Positions 17,348 to 26,660 of a stretch of 33,726 bases of DNA are shown one piece after another. Position numbers and translations under genes: made by a program. Numbering within the stretch: position 1 is the stretch's first letter; every line of letters starts with the position of its first letter. The DNA is from an uncultured Flavobacteriales bacterium (lineage in GTDB: Bacteria > Bacteroidota > Bacteroidia > Flavobacteriales > Flavobacteriaceae), in the NCBI GenBank assembly GCA_913063255.1, contig CAJXYJ010000012.1, positions 1-33,726 of the forward strand. The letters run 5' to 3'. The notes beneath the pieces are model-generated. The model did not search any database, was not told the origin of the DNA, and saw nothing but the letters and a program-made list of their open reading frames with translations.

Positions 17348-19141
17348 CTATAGTTTATATCTCTTACGATCTACTTCTTTAAGATAAACTTTACGTACTC
17401 TTAAAAAATTAGGAGTTACTTCAACATATTCATCTTTCTGAATATATTCTAAAGCTTCTTCTAATGAAAATTTGATCGCTGGTACAATTTTAGCTTTATC
17501 ATCTGCTCCAGAGGAACGAACATTACTCATTTTTTTGGTTTTTGTAATATTCACAACCATATCATCTTGACGTGTATTTTCACCAATAACCTGACCTTCA
17601 TAAATATCCTCGTTTGGATGTACAAAGAAACGTCCACGGTCTTGTAACTTATCTATAGAATAAGGAATTGCTTTCCCTTTTTCCATAGAAACCAAACTAC
17701 CGTTTTGTCTTTCTGGAATACCTCCTTTAAAAGGCTGGTATTCAAAAAATCTATGTGTCATTATTGCTTCTCCTGCTGTTGCAGTTAACAATTGATTACG
17801 CAATCCAATAATTCCTCTAGAAGGAATGATAAAAGTACACAACATACGATCACCTTTGGCTTCCATACTTTGCATTTCCCCTTTACGGATAGTTACCATA
17901 TCGATAGCTCTACCACTAACACTTTCAGGTAAATCTATTGTTAATTCTTCAACTGGCTCACATTTTTTACCATCAATTTCTTTGATGATTACTTGTGGTT
18001 GTCCAATCTGTAACTCATATCCTTCTCTACGCATAGTTTCAATCAATACAGAAAGGTGCAATACCCCACGACCGAATACCATAAATTTATCTGCAGAACC
18101 AGTAGGCTCTACACGCAATGCTAAGTTTTTTTCTAATTCACGCTCCAAACGATCTTTAATATGACGAGAAGTAACAAACTTTCCATCTTTACCAAAAAAT
18201 GGAGAATCGTTAATAGTAAATAACATACTCATTGTAGGCTCATCTATTGCAATAGTTGCAAGACCTTCTGGATTTTCAACATCACATACTGTATCTCCAA
18301 TTTCAAATCCTTCTATTCCAACTAAAGCACAAATATCTCCAGCTTTTACCTCAGCAACTTTCTTTCTTCCTAAGCCTTCAAAGGTTTGTAATTCTTTTAT
18401 TTTGGCTTTTGTAATGCTACCATCGCTTTTTACCAAAGCAATCTGCATATTTTCTTTTAGAGTTCCTCTATGTAACCTTCCAATCGCTACTCTTCCTGTA
18501 AAAGAAGAATAATCTAAGGATGTGATTAACATTTGCACATTTCCTTCTTCTGCTTCAAAAGATGGAACATGTTCCAATACCATATCTAATAAAGGCTCTA
18601 TGTTTTCAGTTTCATTTTGCCAATCATCACTCATCCAATTGTTCTTTGCCGAACCATAAACTGTTGGGAAATCCAATTGCCATTCTTCAGCACCTAATTC
18701 GAACATTAAATCGAAAACAGCCTCATGAACTTCTTCTGGAGTACAATTCTCTTTATCTACTTTATTTACAACCACACAAGGCTTTAAACCTAAATCTATT
18801 GCTTTTTGTAATACAAAACGAGTTTGTGGCATTGGCCCTTCAAAAGCATCTACCAACAATAAAACCCCATCTGCCATATTCAATACACGCTCTACTTCAC
18901 CACCAAAATCGGCGTGACCAGGAGTATCAATAATATTAATTTTTGTGTCTTTATATACAACAGAAACATTCTTTGAAGTAATGGTAATACCTCTTTCACG
19001 TTCTAAATCATTATTATCTAAAATTAGATCTCCTTTGTTTTCATTTTCACGAAACAAACTACAGTGATGCATAATTTTATCAACCAAGGTTGTTTTACCG
19101 TGATCTACGTGTGCAATAATTGCGATGTTTTTGATTTTCAT
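17348..19141 (-). CDS. typA: Ribosome-associated GTPase TypA/BipA
   Basis: This 597-residue protein is the normal length. The G motifs are in order: AHVDHGKTT (10-18), RERGITITS with the switch I threonine, [12 protein letters not shown] and NKVDKEN. EF-G-like domains III and V follow, and the C-terminal domain specific to TypA contains [16 protein letters not shown] and an [10 protein letters not shown] region. TypA binds 70S ribosomes and assists 50S assembly and stress or low-temperature growth. It has its own promoter (TACTTTTG at 19165-19172) and terminator, so it is monocistronic. Confidence 0.97.
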   Translation of the reverse strand: MKIKNIAIIAHVDHGKTTLVDKIMHHCSLFRENENKGDLILDNNDLERERGITITSKNVSVVYKDTKINIIDTPGHADFGGEVERVLNMADGVLLLVDAFEGPMPQTRFVLQKAIDLGLKPCVVVNKVDKENCTPEEVHEAVFDLMFELGAEEWQLDFPTVYGSAKNNWMSDDWQNETENIEPLLDMVLEHVPSFEAEEGNVQMLITSLDYSSFTGRVAIGRLHRGTLKENMQIALVKSDGSITKAKIKELQTFEGLGRKKVAEVKAGDICALVGIEGFEIGDTVCDVENPEGLATIAIDEPTMSMLFTINDSPFFGKDGKFVTSRHIKDRLERELEKNLALRVEPTGSADKFMVFGRGVLHLSVLIETMRREGYELQIGQPQVIIKEIDGKKCEPVEELTIDLPESVSGRAIDMVTIRKGEMQSMEAKGDRMLCTFIIPSRGIIGLRNQLLTATAGEAIMTHRFFEYQPFKGGIPERQNGSLVSMEKGKAIPYSIDKLQDRGRFFVHPNEDIYEGQVIGENTRQDDMVVNITKTKKMSNVRSSGADDKAKIVPAIKFSLEEALEYIQKDEYVEVTPNFLRVRKVYLKEVDRKRYKL

Positions 19142-19164
19142 ACTACTATGTTTTTAAGAGGGTG

Positions 19165-19172
19165 CAAAAGTA
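19165..19172 (-). promoter_or_regulatory. -7 box (TAnnTTTG) of typA
   Basis: The minus strand reads TACTTTTG, an exact consensus match, 23 bases before the typA start codon. This predicts a short leader of roughly 15-20 bases. Confidence 0.55.
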
Positions 19173-19277
19173 GTGTTTATTAATGAATAACCTATCTATT
19201 TATATTTTAATGTTTTAATAGATCACAAATCACTTAAAACAGCTATATTTACAATGGCTCCCCCCAAAATACACTTT

Positions 19278-20651
19278 ATGAAAAATATACTGCTCCTATT
19301 TATTCTTGGATTGAGCTTTGTAACCGCTTCAGCTCAATTTGGATCCCAGCAGATCATTAGCACCACAACAATGAATCCACGTTATTTACTCACACCAGAC
19401 ATAGACAATGACGGGGCGACTGATGTGTTTTGTTATTCTGGAGAGGATCACAGAATGAGATGGTTTCGAAACTTAGATGGACTTGGTAATTTTAGTGACG
19501 AAATTATTATTTCTGAAAATACTGCATTTTATATATCAATAGATTTTGTCGATATAGATTCTGATGGTGATAATGATTTAATTTATCTCGAAAATAATCC
19601 TCGAAAAATTGAATGGTTAGAAAATACAGATGGGCAAGGTAATTTTGGTCCTGTTCATGTAATATTAGAAAATCAATCTGACTACATATTTAATTTTAAA
19701 GCTATTGACATTGACAACGATAATGATGCGGATTTAGTGGTTCATTACTCAAATACATTTTTTGATTGGATCGTATGGTACGAAAATCTAGACGGGCTAG
19801 GAACTTTTGGTGAAGAAATATTATTAATTGAAGGTCTTATGGAAGCTTATGAGCCTATTATTGTAGATATAGATAATGATGGTCTTTTAGACATTGTAAC
19901 TTCAACTGAAATTAATGGGCCTGCAAAAGCAATTTGGTTTAAAAATCTCGGTGATGTTACCTTTGGTGAAGAACAAGAAATATTTCATTTTGATTTTATA
20001 CAATCTGATTGGACAAGTATAATTCATTTAGAATATATAGATGTAAATACCGACAATAAAAAAGATTTCGTAGTAGTTGGGCATAATGATGATTTTGGAG
20101 TTAGTCGTTTTTGGATTGAAAATATGGACAACCAAGGAAATTTCGAAACTATACATTCTTTGACAGTTATTAGTAATTTTTTTGATATGGATAATGATGG
20201 AGATATTGACATATTAAAAAATAACTCGGTTAGTATTTATTGGATTGAAAATATTGATGGATTAGGCACTTTTTCTACACAACACATAGTTGATGATAAT
20301 ACTTCCTCCCCTTTCGGAAGTATCGCTACTTTTATAAATGATGATGGTTTGATAGACGTTGTAAGTTATTCTCTAGATGAGGATAAAATCGTCTGGTACG
20401 AAAACGGAGTTTTAGGAATAGAAGACCAAACAGAAAACCATTTTATGCTTTACCCAAACCCTACAAAAGGAAAACTTAACCTTAATACTAACCAAAAAAT
20501 TATTTTAATTGAAGTCTATAATCTCGTTGGGCAAAAAATACTAGAAACTAAAACTGAAATTAATCTCTCAAATTTTGAATCTGGAATTTATTTTGTAAAA
20601 ATTAAAGATTCTAATGGTTTTTCTGAAGTTCATAAAGTCATTAAAGAATAA
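19278..20651 (+). CDS. Secreted FG-GAP/VCBS-like repeat protein with type IX sorting tail
   Basis: The protein has 457 residues from the ATG at 19278, which gives a classic signal peptide (MKNILLLFILGLSFVTASAQ). The ATG at 19254 would add MAPPKIHF and lies almost on a TATATTTA promoter-like box, so it is less likely. Seven calcium-loop-like motifs of the form DxDxDGxxD recur (DIDNDGATD, DIDSDGDND, DIDNDNDAD, DIDNDGLLD, DVNTDNKKD, DMDNDGDID and a weaker INDDGLID). They are interleaved with W(F/Y/L/I)(R/E)N.DGLG.F units, as in beta-propeller VCBS proteins. The last 70 residues (LYPNPTKGKLNL ... GIYFVKI) are a Por-secretion (type A) sorting domain. It is probably exported by T9SS and surface-attached or released; the ligand is unknown. 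Confidence 0.87.
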   Translation: MKNILLLFILGLSFVTASAQFGSQQIISTTTMNPRYLLTPDIDNDGATDVFCYSGEDHRMRWFRNLDGLGNFSDEIIISENTAFYISIDFVDIDSDGDNDLIYLENNPRKIEWLENTDGQGNFGPVHVILENQSDYIFNFKAIDIDNDNDADLVVHYSNTFFDWIVWYENLDGLGTFGEEILLIEGLMEAYEPIIVDIDNDGLLDIVTSTEINGPAKAIWFKNLGDVTFGEEQEIFHFDFIQSDWTSIIHLEYIDVNTDNKKDFVVVGHNDDFGVSRFWIENMDNQGNFETIHSLTVISNFFDMDNDGDIDILKNNSVSIYWIENIDGLGTFSTQHIVDDNTSSPFGSIATFINDDGLIDVVSYSLDEDKIVWYENGVLGIEDQTENHFMLYPNPTKGKLNLNTNQKIILIEVYNLVGQKILETKTEINLSNFESGIYFVKIKDSNGFSEVHKVIKE

Positions 20652-20661
20652 AGCTTTTCGT

Positions 20662-20669
20662 TATCTTTG
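20662..20669 (+). promoter_or_regulatory. -7 box (TAnnTTTG) of kdsA
   Basis: TATCTTTG is an exact match, 18 bases before the kdsA ATG at 20688 and 10 bases after the stop of the preceding gene. Its position argues that kdsA is transcribed separately from that gene and that the TTG at 20667 is not a start codon. Confidence 0.55.
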
Positions 20670-20687
20670 CGGAAAATTAAAAGGATA

Positions 20688-21506
20688 ATGAACCTCAACC
20701 TAATTCCAAAAATAAAACACACACAATCTAATAATTTCTTTCTGCTTGCTGGCCCTTGTGCTATTGAAGGAGAAGATATGGCAATGCAAATTGCCGAAAA
20801 AATTGTAAAAATTACGGATGTCTTAGAGATTCCTTTTATTTTTAAAGGAAGTTTTAAAAAAGCAAATCGTAGTAGAATAGATAGTTTTACAGGGATTGGA
20901 GATGAAAAAGCATTAAAAATTCTTAAAAAAGTTTCCGAAACTTTTGATGTTCCTACCGTAACCGATATCCATGAAGTAAGTGATGCAGCTCTTGCTGCTG
21001 AATATGTAGATGTTTTACAAATCCCAGCATTTTTGGTTCGCCAAACAGATTTGGTGGTTGCTGCTGCAAATACAGGAAAAGTAGTCAACCTTAAAAAGGG
21101 GCAGTTTATGAGTCCTGAAAGCATGCAACATGCCGTTAAAAAAGTAATAGATTGTGGGAATAATCAAGTTACCGTTACAGATAGAGGCACCATGTTTGGT
21201 TATCAGGATATGATTGTGGATTATCGCGGTATACCAACGATGCAGCAATTTGCACCAACAATATTAGACATTACACATAGTTTACAACAACCCAATCAAA
21301 CCAGTGGTGTAACTGGCGGAAGACCAGACATGATTGGCACTTTAGCTCGTGCTGGAGTTGCAGTTGGTGTAGATGGATTATTTTTAGAAACTCATTTTGA
21401 TCCTGCAAATGCGAAAAGTGATGGCGCAAATATGCTAGACATTCAATATTTAGAAAAATTATTGAGTGATTTAGTTGCTATCAGAAAAACAATAAAAACA
21501 CTTTAA
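20688..21506 (+). CDS. kdsA: 3-deoxy-8-phosphooctulonate synthase (Kdo-8-P synthase)
   Basis: This 272-residue protein is full length. It condenses arabinose 5-phosphate and phosphoenolpyruvate in the cytoplasm, the first committed step to Kdo for lipopolysaccharide. Landmarks are LLAGPCAIEGED, FKGSFKKANRS, TDIHEVSD, LQIPAFLVRQTDL, KKGQFMSPE, VTDRGTMFGY, DITHSLQQPN, RAGVAVGVDGLFLETHFDP and SDGANML. The residue equivalent to the Asn of E. coli KdsA is Cys24 here (GPC), which marks the metal-dependent class. The start is the ATG at 20688, preceded by AAAAGGA; an upstream in-frame TTG at 20667 lies in the promoter box. The 3' end overlaps the DUF1801 gene by 4 bases. Confidence 0.96.
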   Translation: MNLNLIPKIKHTQSNNFFLLAGPCAIEGEDMAMQIAEKIVKITDVLEIPFIFKGSFKKANRSRIDSFTGIGDEKALKILKKVSETFDVPTVTDIHEVSDAALAAEYVDVLQIPAFLVRQTDLVVAAANTGKVVNLKKGQFMSPESMQHAVKKVIDCGNNQVTVTDRGTMFGYQDMIVDYRGIPTMQQFAPTILDITHSLQQPNQTSGVTGGRPDMIGTLARAGVAVGVDGLFLETHFDPANAKSDGANMLDIQYLEKLLSDLVAIRKTIKTL

Positions 21507-21850
21507 TAAAGAGATTTTGTTTTTTTAAGCACTTCTAATAATACCTTTTCATCAATATCTTCAAGATTTTTATACCTTAAAGAAACCATCTTTTTTCTGT
21601 TTTCGGTCACCAAATAATCTTCATGAATCTTAATTTGTTTTCCTCTACAAATTCCGAGGTCTACAAATTCTTTTTTGTGACTTGCATTTAAATAGCAAAA
21701 TGGTTTTTTATGGATATAGTAAAATGGAATTTTATATTTATATAATAATTCTACTTCGGGTATGGTATTTTCAATTATTATTTGAAGATTTAATAAAATA
21801 GAACAGTAAGGTTCGGGTTGGTTAAGGATGTAATTTTCCGCAGGATTCAC
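21503..21850 (-). CDS. DUF1801 (YdhG-like) protein
   Basis: This 115-residue cytoplasmic protein matches the DUF1801 plan: NPAENYILNQPEPYCSIL at the N-terminus, a Tyr/Phe-rich middle (YKYKIPFYYIHKKPFCYL), and KEFVDLGICRGKQI before a C-terminal helix. Members have a small alpha-beta fold of unsettled function, and some are annotated as iron chaperone or frataxin-like in Firmicutes. It is convergent with kdsA, overlapping its stop by 4 bases, and not obviously in an operon with the CBS gene upstream, from which it is separated by about 200 bases containing a hairpin. Confidence 0.7.
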   Translation of the reverse strand: MNPAENYILNQPEPYCSILLNLQIIIENTIPEVELLYKYKIPFYYIHKKPFCYLNASHKKEFVDLGICRGKQIKIHEDYLVTENRKKMVSLRYKNLEDIDEKVLLEVLKKTKSLY

Positions 21851-21882
21851 AGAGGCTAAATTAGAATATTTATTTCAATATA

Positions 21883-21911
21883 AAAGGGTTGTTAATTTAT
21901 AACAACCCTTT
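21883..21911. terminator. Hairpin between the CBS and DUF1801 genes
   Basis: Arms AAAGGGTTGTTA (21883-21894) and TAACAACCCTTT (21900-21911) pair perfectly over 12 bases with a 5-base loop. A long T-run follows on neither strand, so it could end transcripts of the CBS gene weakly or act as a stabilising structure. Confidence 0.5.
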
Positions 21912-22000
21912 CAATTCAAATAATCGCTTTTATTAACTCCCCAATTAATTAAGCACTATAAAGGTGCGAAATTGTTTAATTGGATTAACTGGATTTATCC

Positions 22001-22032
22001 TAAAAAAGGCTTAGGGTTTTTCCCCTTTTTTA
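22001..22032 (-). terminator. Possible terminator after the CBS gene
   Basis: TAAAAAAGG (22001-22009) pairs with CCTTTTTTA (22024-22032) around a GC-containing loop, 20 bases after the CBS stop. The A/T-rich stem makes this a moderate call. Confidence 0.35.
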
Positions 22033-22051
22033 TTTAGGGTTTTTCTTAAAA

Positions 22052-22471
22052 CTAAAATTGTTCCAACAAATAATTAATTAAATCTGTTGTAGTCACAATC
22101 CCCACTAATTTAGTATTATCTATTACTGGAAGGGCATGAAATTCTTTTTTAGATAAAATTTCTGCAACTTCTTTAATAGAAGTTTTAGAAGAAACACTAA
22201 CCAAATTTTTTGCCATGACTTGTTCGATAGTAAACATATTATAGACTATAGTATCAACTGTCTCTTCATCCTCATAAACTGCATCTGCGAAGCTAATTCG
22301 CAAAAGATCGGTATAGCTTAGCATTCCTATAATAGTGTCTTCATTCATTACTGGGATATGTCTAATACGATTTGTTTTAAATAACATTTCGGCTGTATCT
22401 AAATTATCCTTATTACTTAGAGTAATAACATTTTTTGTCATTATTTTGGCGACGGGAGTTCCTTTTTTCAT
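22052..22471 (-). CDS. Twin CBS-domain protein
   Basis: This 139-residue protein consists of two CBS motifs and nothing else. The first is VAKIMTKNVITLSNKD ... IRHIPVMNEDTIIGMLSYTDLL, the second IEQVMAKNLVSVSSKT ... FHALPVIDNTKLVGIVTTTDLINYL. Such Bateman modules bind adenine nucleotides and usually regulate a partner. A 35-residue linker rich in acidic residues (YEDEETVDTIV) joins the two halves. It is a single gene, divergent from the DUF3857 pair. The partner is unknown. Confidence 0.88.
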   Translation of the reverse strand: MKKGTPVAKIMTKNVITLSNKDNLDTAEMLFKTNRIRHIPVMNEDTIIGMLSYTDLLRISFADAVYEDEETVDTIVYNMFTIEQVMAKNLVSVSSKTSIKEVAEILSKKEFHALPVIDNTKLVGIVTTTDLINYLLEQF

Positions 22472-22643
22472 AGCTTCACCTTATTAATTTAACCTTAGTA
22501 AAAATCGGAAACATGAGTCCAAAAAAATATGATAAATATCACTGGATAATAAAAACATAAATTATAAATTAGCATTATACTTATAAAGTATTAATACTAT
22601 TTTAAATTGCTAATAATCTTTTTCTATTTATTCCAAATTCTTA

Positions 22644-24611
22644 ATGCCCCCTACTAAATTCACTTTTCTATATTTAATTTTATTTATTCCTATTTATAGT
22701 TTATCTCAGGAAATAAATACTTTTGAGTTTGGTTTTCCTACGTTTGAAGAAATTCATATGACAGAATATAAAGAAAACCCAAAAACAGCAGCTGTAGTTT
22801 TATTTGACCACGGTTACTATTATTTTACTACAGTAGGAGACAAAGTAAAGCTTGTAAAAGAAATTTATAGAAAAATTAAAGTTTTTGACTCTAAAAACTT
22901 TAAACAGGGGAAAGTAAATATCCCATATTTTGTAAGTGAAGATGAAACCGATATTATTACTCACTTTAAAGCATTAACCCAAAATGATTCAATAAAAACA
23001 TATGTTGACAGTGAAAAGGTTTACCCATTTTACAATGGAGGAGATATAGCTTATATAAATTTTGCATTTCCTAATATTAAAGATGGTAGTATTTTAGAAT
23101 ATTATTATAGAATTGAATCTCCTTTCTTCTTTAAATTTGGGGACTGGCATTTTCAAGGAGAACTACCCAAAATTTATAGTGAGTTCATAAGTTTAATACC
23201 TGGTTATTATAAATACAATAGAGTATTATTCGGAAAAGAAGAATTTTACTTAGACAAAGTTGATGTTTTAAAAAAATGCTTTCAAGTACCATCATCTAAA
23301 TATATCGTGGATTGTGAAGTGATTATTTATACAATGAAAAACATCCCTGCTTTTAAGGAAGAACCTTATATGATTGCTAAAAAAAATTATATTTCGAGAG
23401 TTGATTTTGAACTTATTGAAAAAACTAAATTTAATGGAAAAAAAAGTCAAACTTTTAATAATTGGAAAGAGCTTGAAAAACATTATATTAAAGAAAACAA
23501 TCTTGACAAACAATTAAATTTAAAAAGTTTCTTAAAAAGTAAATTACCGGATTCTATATATAGAATTGACAATTCTCTTCAAAAAGCAAAATCAATTTTT
23601 GCTTTTATCCAAAACCATTTTAATTGGAATCAATCCTTAACAATATCTATAGCAAATGTAAAGGAAGCTTTTAAACAAAAATCTGGAAACAATTTGGAAA
23701 TAAACCTCGCTCTCATTAATGCCTTAAATTCAGCTGATTTAGATGCCAAATTAATGCTAATTTCTACTAGAGAAAATGGCCTGCCTAAAAAAAAGGTACC
23801 TGTTTTATCAGATTTTAATTATGCAATAACACTTCTAACAATTGACAATAAAAAATATGTTATTGATGCGACAGATAAGCTTTATCCTTTTGACATATTG
23901 CCCTTTAGAACCTTAAATAATTATGGTAGAGTATTAGATTTCAAAAATGGGGGTTATTGGCAAACAATAAATCCTTACTCAAAAAACACACACTACTTTA
24001 ATGCACAACTTTCAATAAATGAAGACAAAACATTAACTGGAGAAATAAATGAAACAACTACTGGATATTTAGCAGTTTCAAAACGAGAAGATTTAGAATT
24101 ATTAAATGAAATTGAATATCATTCAAATAAAGAATATTTATCCAGTGATTGTGAAATTGATGATTATTCATTAATAAATAAAAAGAGTATAGAAAAACCA
24201 ATTAAAGAAAAATATTCTATTAATTATAATCTCGAATTTGTTGGCAATAAAATCTATCTTTTTCCATTTTTTTTACAAAAAACATTTACCGAAAACCCTT
24301 TTAAAGAAATAGAAAGAAAGTATCCAATTGATATTGGCCATCCATTTAGTAATACCTATATTTTAACGATAGAATTAAATAATAAATATGAAATAGAGCA
24401 GTTACCGAAGAATAAAAAAATAATACTTGCTAATAATGCAGGTTCATGCAATGTCTTTTATGAATATAAAAACAATAAGATCCATTTAAGATTTACATTT
24501 AACTTAAATAGTTATTTTTTTGGTATTGAAGAATATCAAAATTTAAAAGAATTTTTTAATCAAGTGGTTGAAATTCAAACTAAAGATGTGATCGTTTTGA
24601 GAAAATTATAA
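22644..24611 (+). CDS. DUF3857/transglutaminase-like periplasmic protein, copy 1
   Basis: This 655-residue protein has a signal peptide (1-21, ending SLSQ). A DUF3857 beta domain covers about 45-230, with LVKEIYRKIKVFD and FAFPNIKDGSILEYYYRI. A transglutaminase-like fold covers about 300-420, with a beta-rich C-terminal third. At the place where an active family member has Cys, this protein reads KSGNNLEINLALINAL (346-361), and the His position reads FNYAI (391-395); only the Asp in VIDATD (408) remains. It is therefore probably a non-catalytic binding domain. The next gene is a tandem paralogue in the same direction. The function of DUF3857 proteins in Bacteroidetes is unknown; secretion to the periplasm is likely. 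Confidence 0.82.
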   Translation: MPPTKFTFLYLILFIPIYSLSQEINTFEFGFPTFEEIHMTEYKENPKTAAVVLFDHGYYYFTTVGDKVKLVKEIYRKIKVFDSKNFKQGKVNIPYFVSEDETDIITHFKALTQNDSIKTYVDSEKVYPFYNGGDIAYINFAFPNIKDGSILEYYYRIESPFFFKFGDWHFQGELPKIYSEFISLIPGYYKYNRVLFGKEEFYLDKVDVLKKCFQVPSSKYIVDCEVIIYTMKNIPAFKEEPYMIAKKNYISRVDFELIEKTKFNGKKSQTFNNWKELEKHYIKENNLDKQLNLKSFLKSKLPDSIYRIDNSLQKAKSIFAFIQNHFNWNQSLTISIANVKEAFKQKSGNNLEINLALINALNSADLDAKLMLISTRENGLPKKKVPVLSDFNYAITLLTIDNKKYVIDATDKLYPFDILPFRTLNNYGRVLDFKNGGYWQTINPYSKNTHYFNAQLSINEDKTLTGEINETTTGYLAVSKREDLELLNEIEYHSNKEYLSSDCEIDDYSLINKKSIEKPIKEKYSINYNLEFVGNKIYLFPFFLQKTFTENPFKEIERKYPIDIGHPFSNTYILTIELNNKYEIEQLPKNKKIILANNAGSCNVFYEYKNNKIHLRFTFNLNSYFFGIEEYQNLKEFFNQVVEIQTKDVIVLRKL

Positions 24612-24689
24612 TTATCAAATAACTTAAAAAACAATCTTAATAAATTTATGTATAATAAACCATCCATAATTAAAATACTTAAAAACCAA

Positions 24690-26660
24690 ATGCTCCCTTT
24701 TAAATTCAACCTATTGTTATTGCTTTTTTCAGTTTCAATTTTCAGCTATTCCCAACAAACAAGAACTGCTTTTTTTGGAGAGCTTACGCATCAAGAACTA
24801 ACCATGTCAACTTTTGAAAAAGACCCCGAAGCATCGGGAGTTGTTCTTTATGAAAAAGGAGAATATACTATTGCTTTAGTTCAAAATTATATACAACTTA
24901 TAAAAAAAGTACACGTAAAAATAAAAGTATTAGATGCAAGTAAGTTTGACAAATCTACGGTGGATATCAATTTATATATAGGAAAAGAAAGTCGAGAAAA
25001 AATAAGAAAAATAAAAGCAGTTACTCATAATGGCAAACTACAGACCTATGTAAAAAAAGATGATTTTTATGATATTGATCAGGGCCCCTATTTGAATATA
25101 AAACGTTTTGCTTTTTCTAATGTTAAAGATGGTAGTGTATTAGAATACAAATACACGGTTCATTCTCCTTTCCTATTCAATCTAGGTAGTTGGGCTTTCC
25201 AAAGTGATTTGCCTACTATTTATAGTGAGTTTACTTCTAAAATCCCTTCAAATTATATTTATAATAGATCTCTTTATGGAAAACAAAAATTACTTATCAA
25301 TGAAGCAAAAATTTTAGATAATTGTTTTTCCGTTCCTGGAGCCACTTCAGTTATTGATTGTGAAGTCACAAAATATGTAATGAAAGATATTCCGGCATTT
25401 AAAGAAGAGGCTTATATGCTGGCAAAAAAGAATTACATTTCTAGAGTAGACTTTGAGTTAATGGTATATTACGACTATAACGGAGTTAAAAATAAATTTT
25501 CTAAAAGTTGGAAAGATGTTGACAAAGAGTTTAGAACTGACAAAGACATTGGTCGGCAATTAAACAATAACAGTTATTTTAAAGATAAAATACCTGAAAA
25601 CATTCTAACCATTACAGATGATCTAGAAAAAGCTAAAAAAATCTATACGTTTATACAAGATCATTATACTTGGAATGGGGTCCAAGGAATTTTTGGAAAT
25701 TCAAGAGTAAAAAAAGCGTTTGAAAATAATACAGGAAGTGTAACTGAAATTAATTTATCTTTAATAAATGCTTTACAAGCTGCTGAGTTAGACACAAAAT
25801 TAGTACTTCATTCTACTCGAAACAACGGACTTGCAAATACCAGTTATCCTGTAATTAAAGATTTTAATTACTCACTTGCTTTTCTTACCATTGGGGACAA
25901 CAACTACCTATTAGATGCAACCGATAAGGAGATTCCTTTTAACACTATCCCTTTTAAAGCCTTAAATGTACAAGGAAGGGTTATGGATTTTAAAAAGGGA
26001 AGTTATTGGCATCTAATTGAGCCTAACCCTAAAAATATAAATTATATTTCTGCACAATTAACCTTAAATGAAGATGATATTATTACTGGGGAAGTAAACG
26101 AAGTACATACTGGTTACAAAGCAATTGATATTCGTAGGGAATTAAACAATATAAATGAATCTGATTATACTATAAAAAAGGAATCTTCGCTAAGTGAAAT
26201 TGAAATTAGTGAATACTCTAACGAGAATAAGAAGGATTTATATAACCCCCTAAAAGAAAAATACTCTATCGAGTTTAGTCCAGAAATTGTAGCTGATAAA
26301 ATCTATTTGTTTCCTTATTTCTTACAAGATAACTTTTCTGAAAACCCATTTAAATTAAAAGAAAGAAGCTATATGGTAGATATTGGCTACCCTATCACAA
26401 ATACTTATATGCTTAGTTTGAATTTAAATAATTTATATGAAGTAGAACAACTCCCTCCCAATAAAAAAATAAAATTAGTAGGTGATGCTGGTGAATGCAC
26501 TGTTTTTTACTCTTATAGCAACGGAAAAATAAATTTAAGGTTTAATTTTAAATTAAATAGGTATCGTTTTAGTCCAGACGAATACCAAGATTTAAAAGAA
26601 TTTTTCAGTCAAGTAATAGATGTTCTTACAAAAGAGACTATTGTTTTGAAAAAACTTTAA
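24690..26660 (+). CDS. DUF3857/transglutaminase-like periplasmic protein, copy 2
   Basis: This 656-residue protein is a paralogue of 22644-24611, colinear throughout (FAFSNVKDGSVLEYKYTVHSP, PAFKEEAYMLAKKNYISRVDFEL, PLKEKYSIEFSPE, VDIGYPITNTY). The ATG at 24690 gives a signal peptide (LPFKFNLLLLLFSVSIFSYSQ) aligned to that of copy 1. An ATG at 24648 would add 14 residues before it and is less likely. As in copy 1, the transglutaminase-like site lacks Cys (NTGSVTEINLSLINAL) and His (DFNYSLAFL) but keeps LDATD. The genes are 78 bases apart and probably co-transcribed. The 3' end overlaps the convergent dehydrogenase gene by 4 bases. Confidence 0.82.
   Translation: MLPFKFNLLLLLFSVSIFSYSQQTRTAFFGELTHQELTMSTFEKDPEASGVVLYEKGEYTIALVQNYIQLIKKVHVKIKVLDASKFDKSTVDINLYIGKESREKIRKIKAVTHNGKLQTYVKKDDFYDIDQGPYLNIKRFAFSNVKDGSVLEYKYTVHSPFLFNLGSWAFQSDLPTIYSEFTSKIPSNYIYNRSLYGKQKLLINEAKILDNCFSVPGATSVIDCEVTKYVMKDIPAFKEEAYMLAKKNYISRVDFELMVYYDYNGVKNKFSKSWKDVDKEFRTDKDIGRQLNNNSYFKDKIPENILTITDDLEKAKKIYTFIQDHYTWNGVQGIFGNSRVKKAFENNTGSVTEINLSLINALQAAELDTKLVLHSTRNNGLANTSYPVIKDFNYSLAFLTIGDNNYLLDATDKEIPFNTIPFKALNVQGRVMDFKKGSYWHLIEPNPKNINYISAQLTLNEDDIITGEVNEVHTGYKAIDIRRELNNINESDYTIKKESSLSEIEISEYSNENKKDLYNPLKEKYSIEFSPEIVADKIYLFPYFLQDNFSENPFKLKERSYMVDIGYPITNTYMLSLNLNNLYEVEQLPPNKKIKLVGDAGECTVFYSYSNGKINLRFNFKLNRYRFSPDEYQDLKEFFSQVIDVLTKETIVLKKL

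Noticed and set aside
18562-18933. Plus-strand open frames inside typA (also 17826-18164)
   Set aside because: They are antisense shadows of typA with no domains or plausible starts.
19254-19277. ATG eight codons upstream for the FG-GAP-like protein
   Set aside because: It would put MAPPKIHF before a perfect signal peptide and nearly overlaps a promoter-like TATATTTA.
20667-20687. In-frame TTG as kdsA start
   Set aside because: It lies within the TATCTTTG promoter box and adds residues absent from the family; the ATG at 20688 has an AAAAGGA upstream.
20630-21124. 164-codon minus-strand open frame over kdsA
   Set aside because: It is a shadow of the well-conserved kdsA frame, with no family resemblance.
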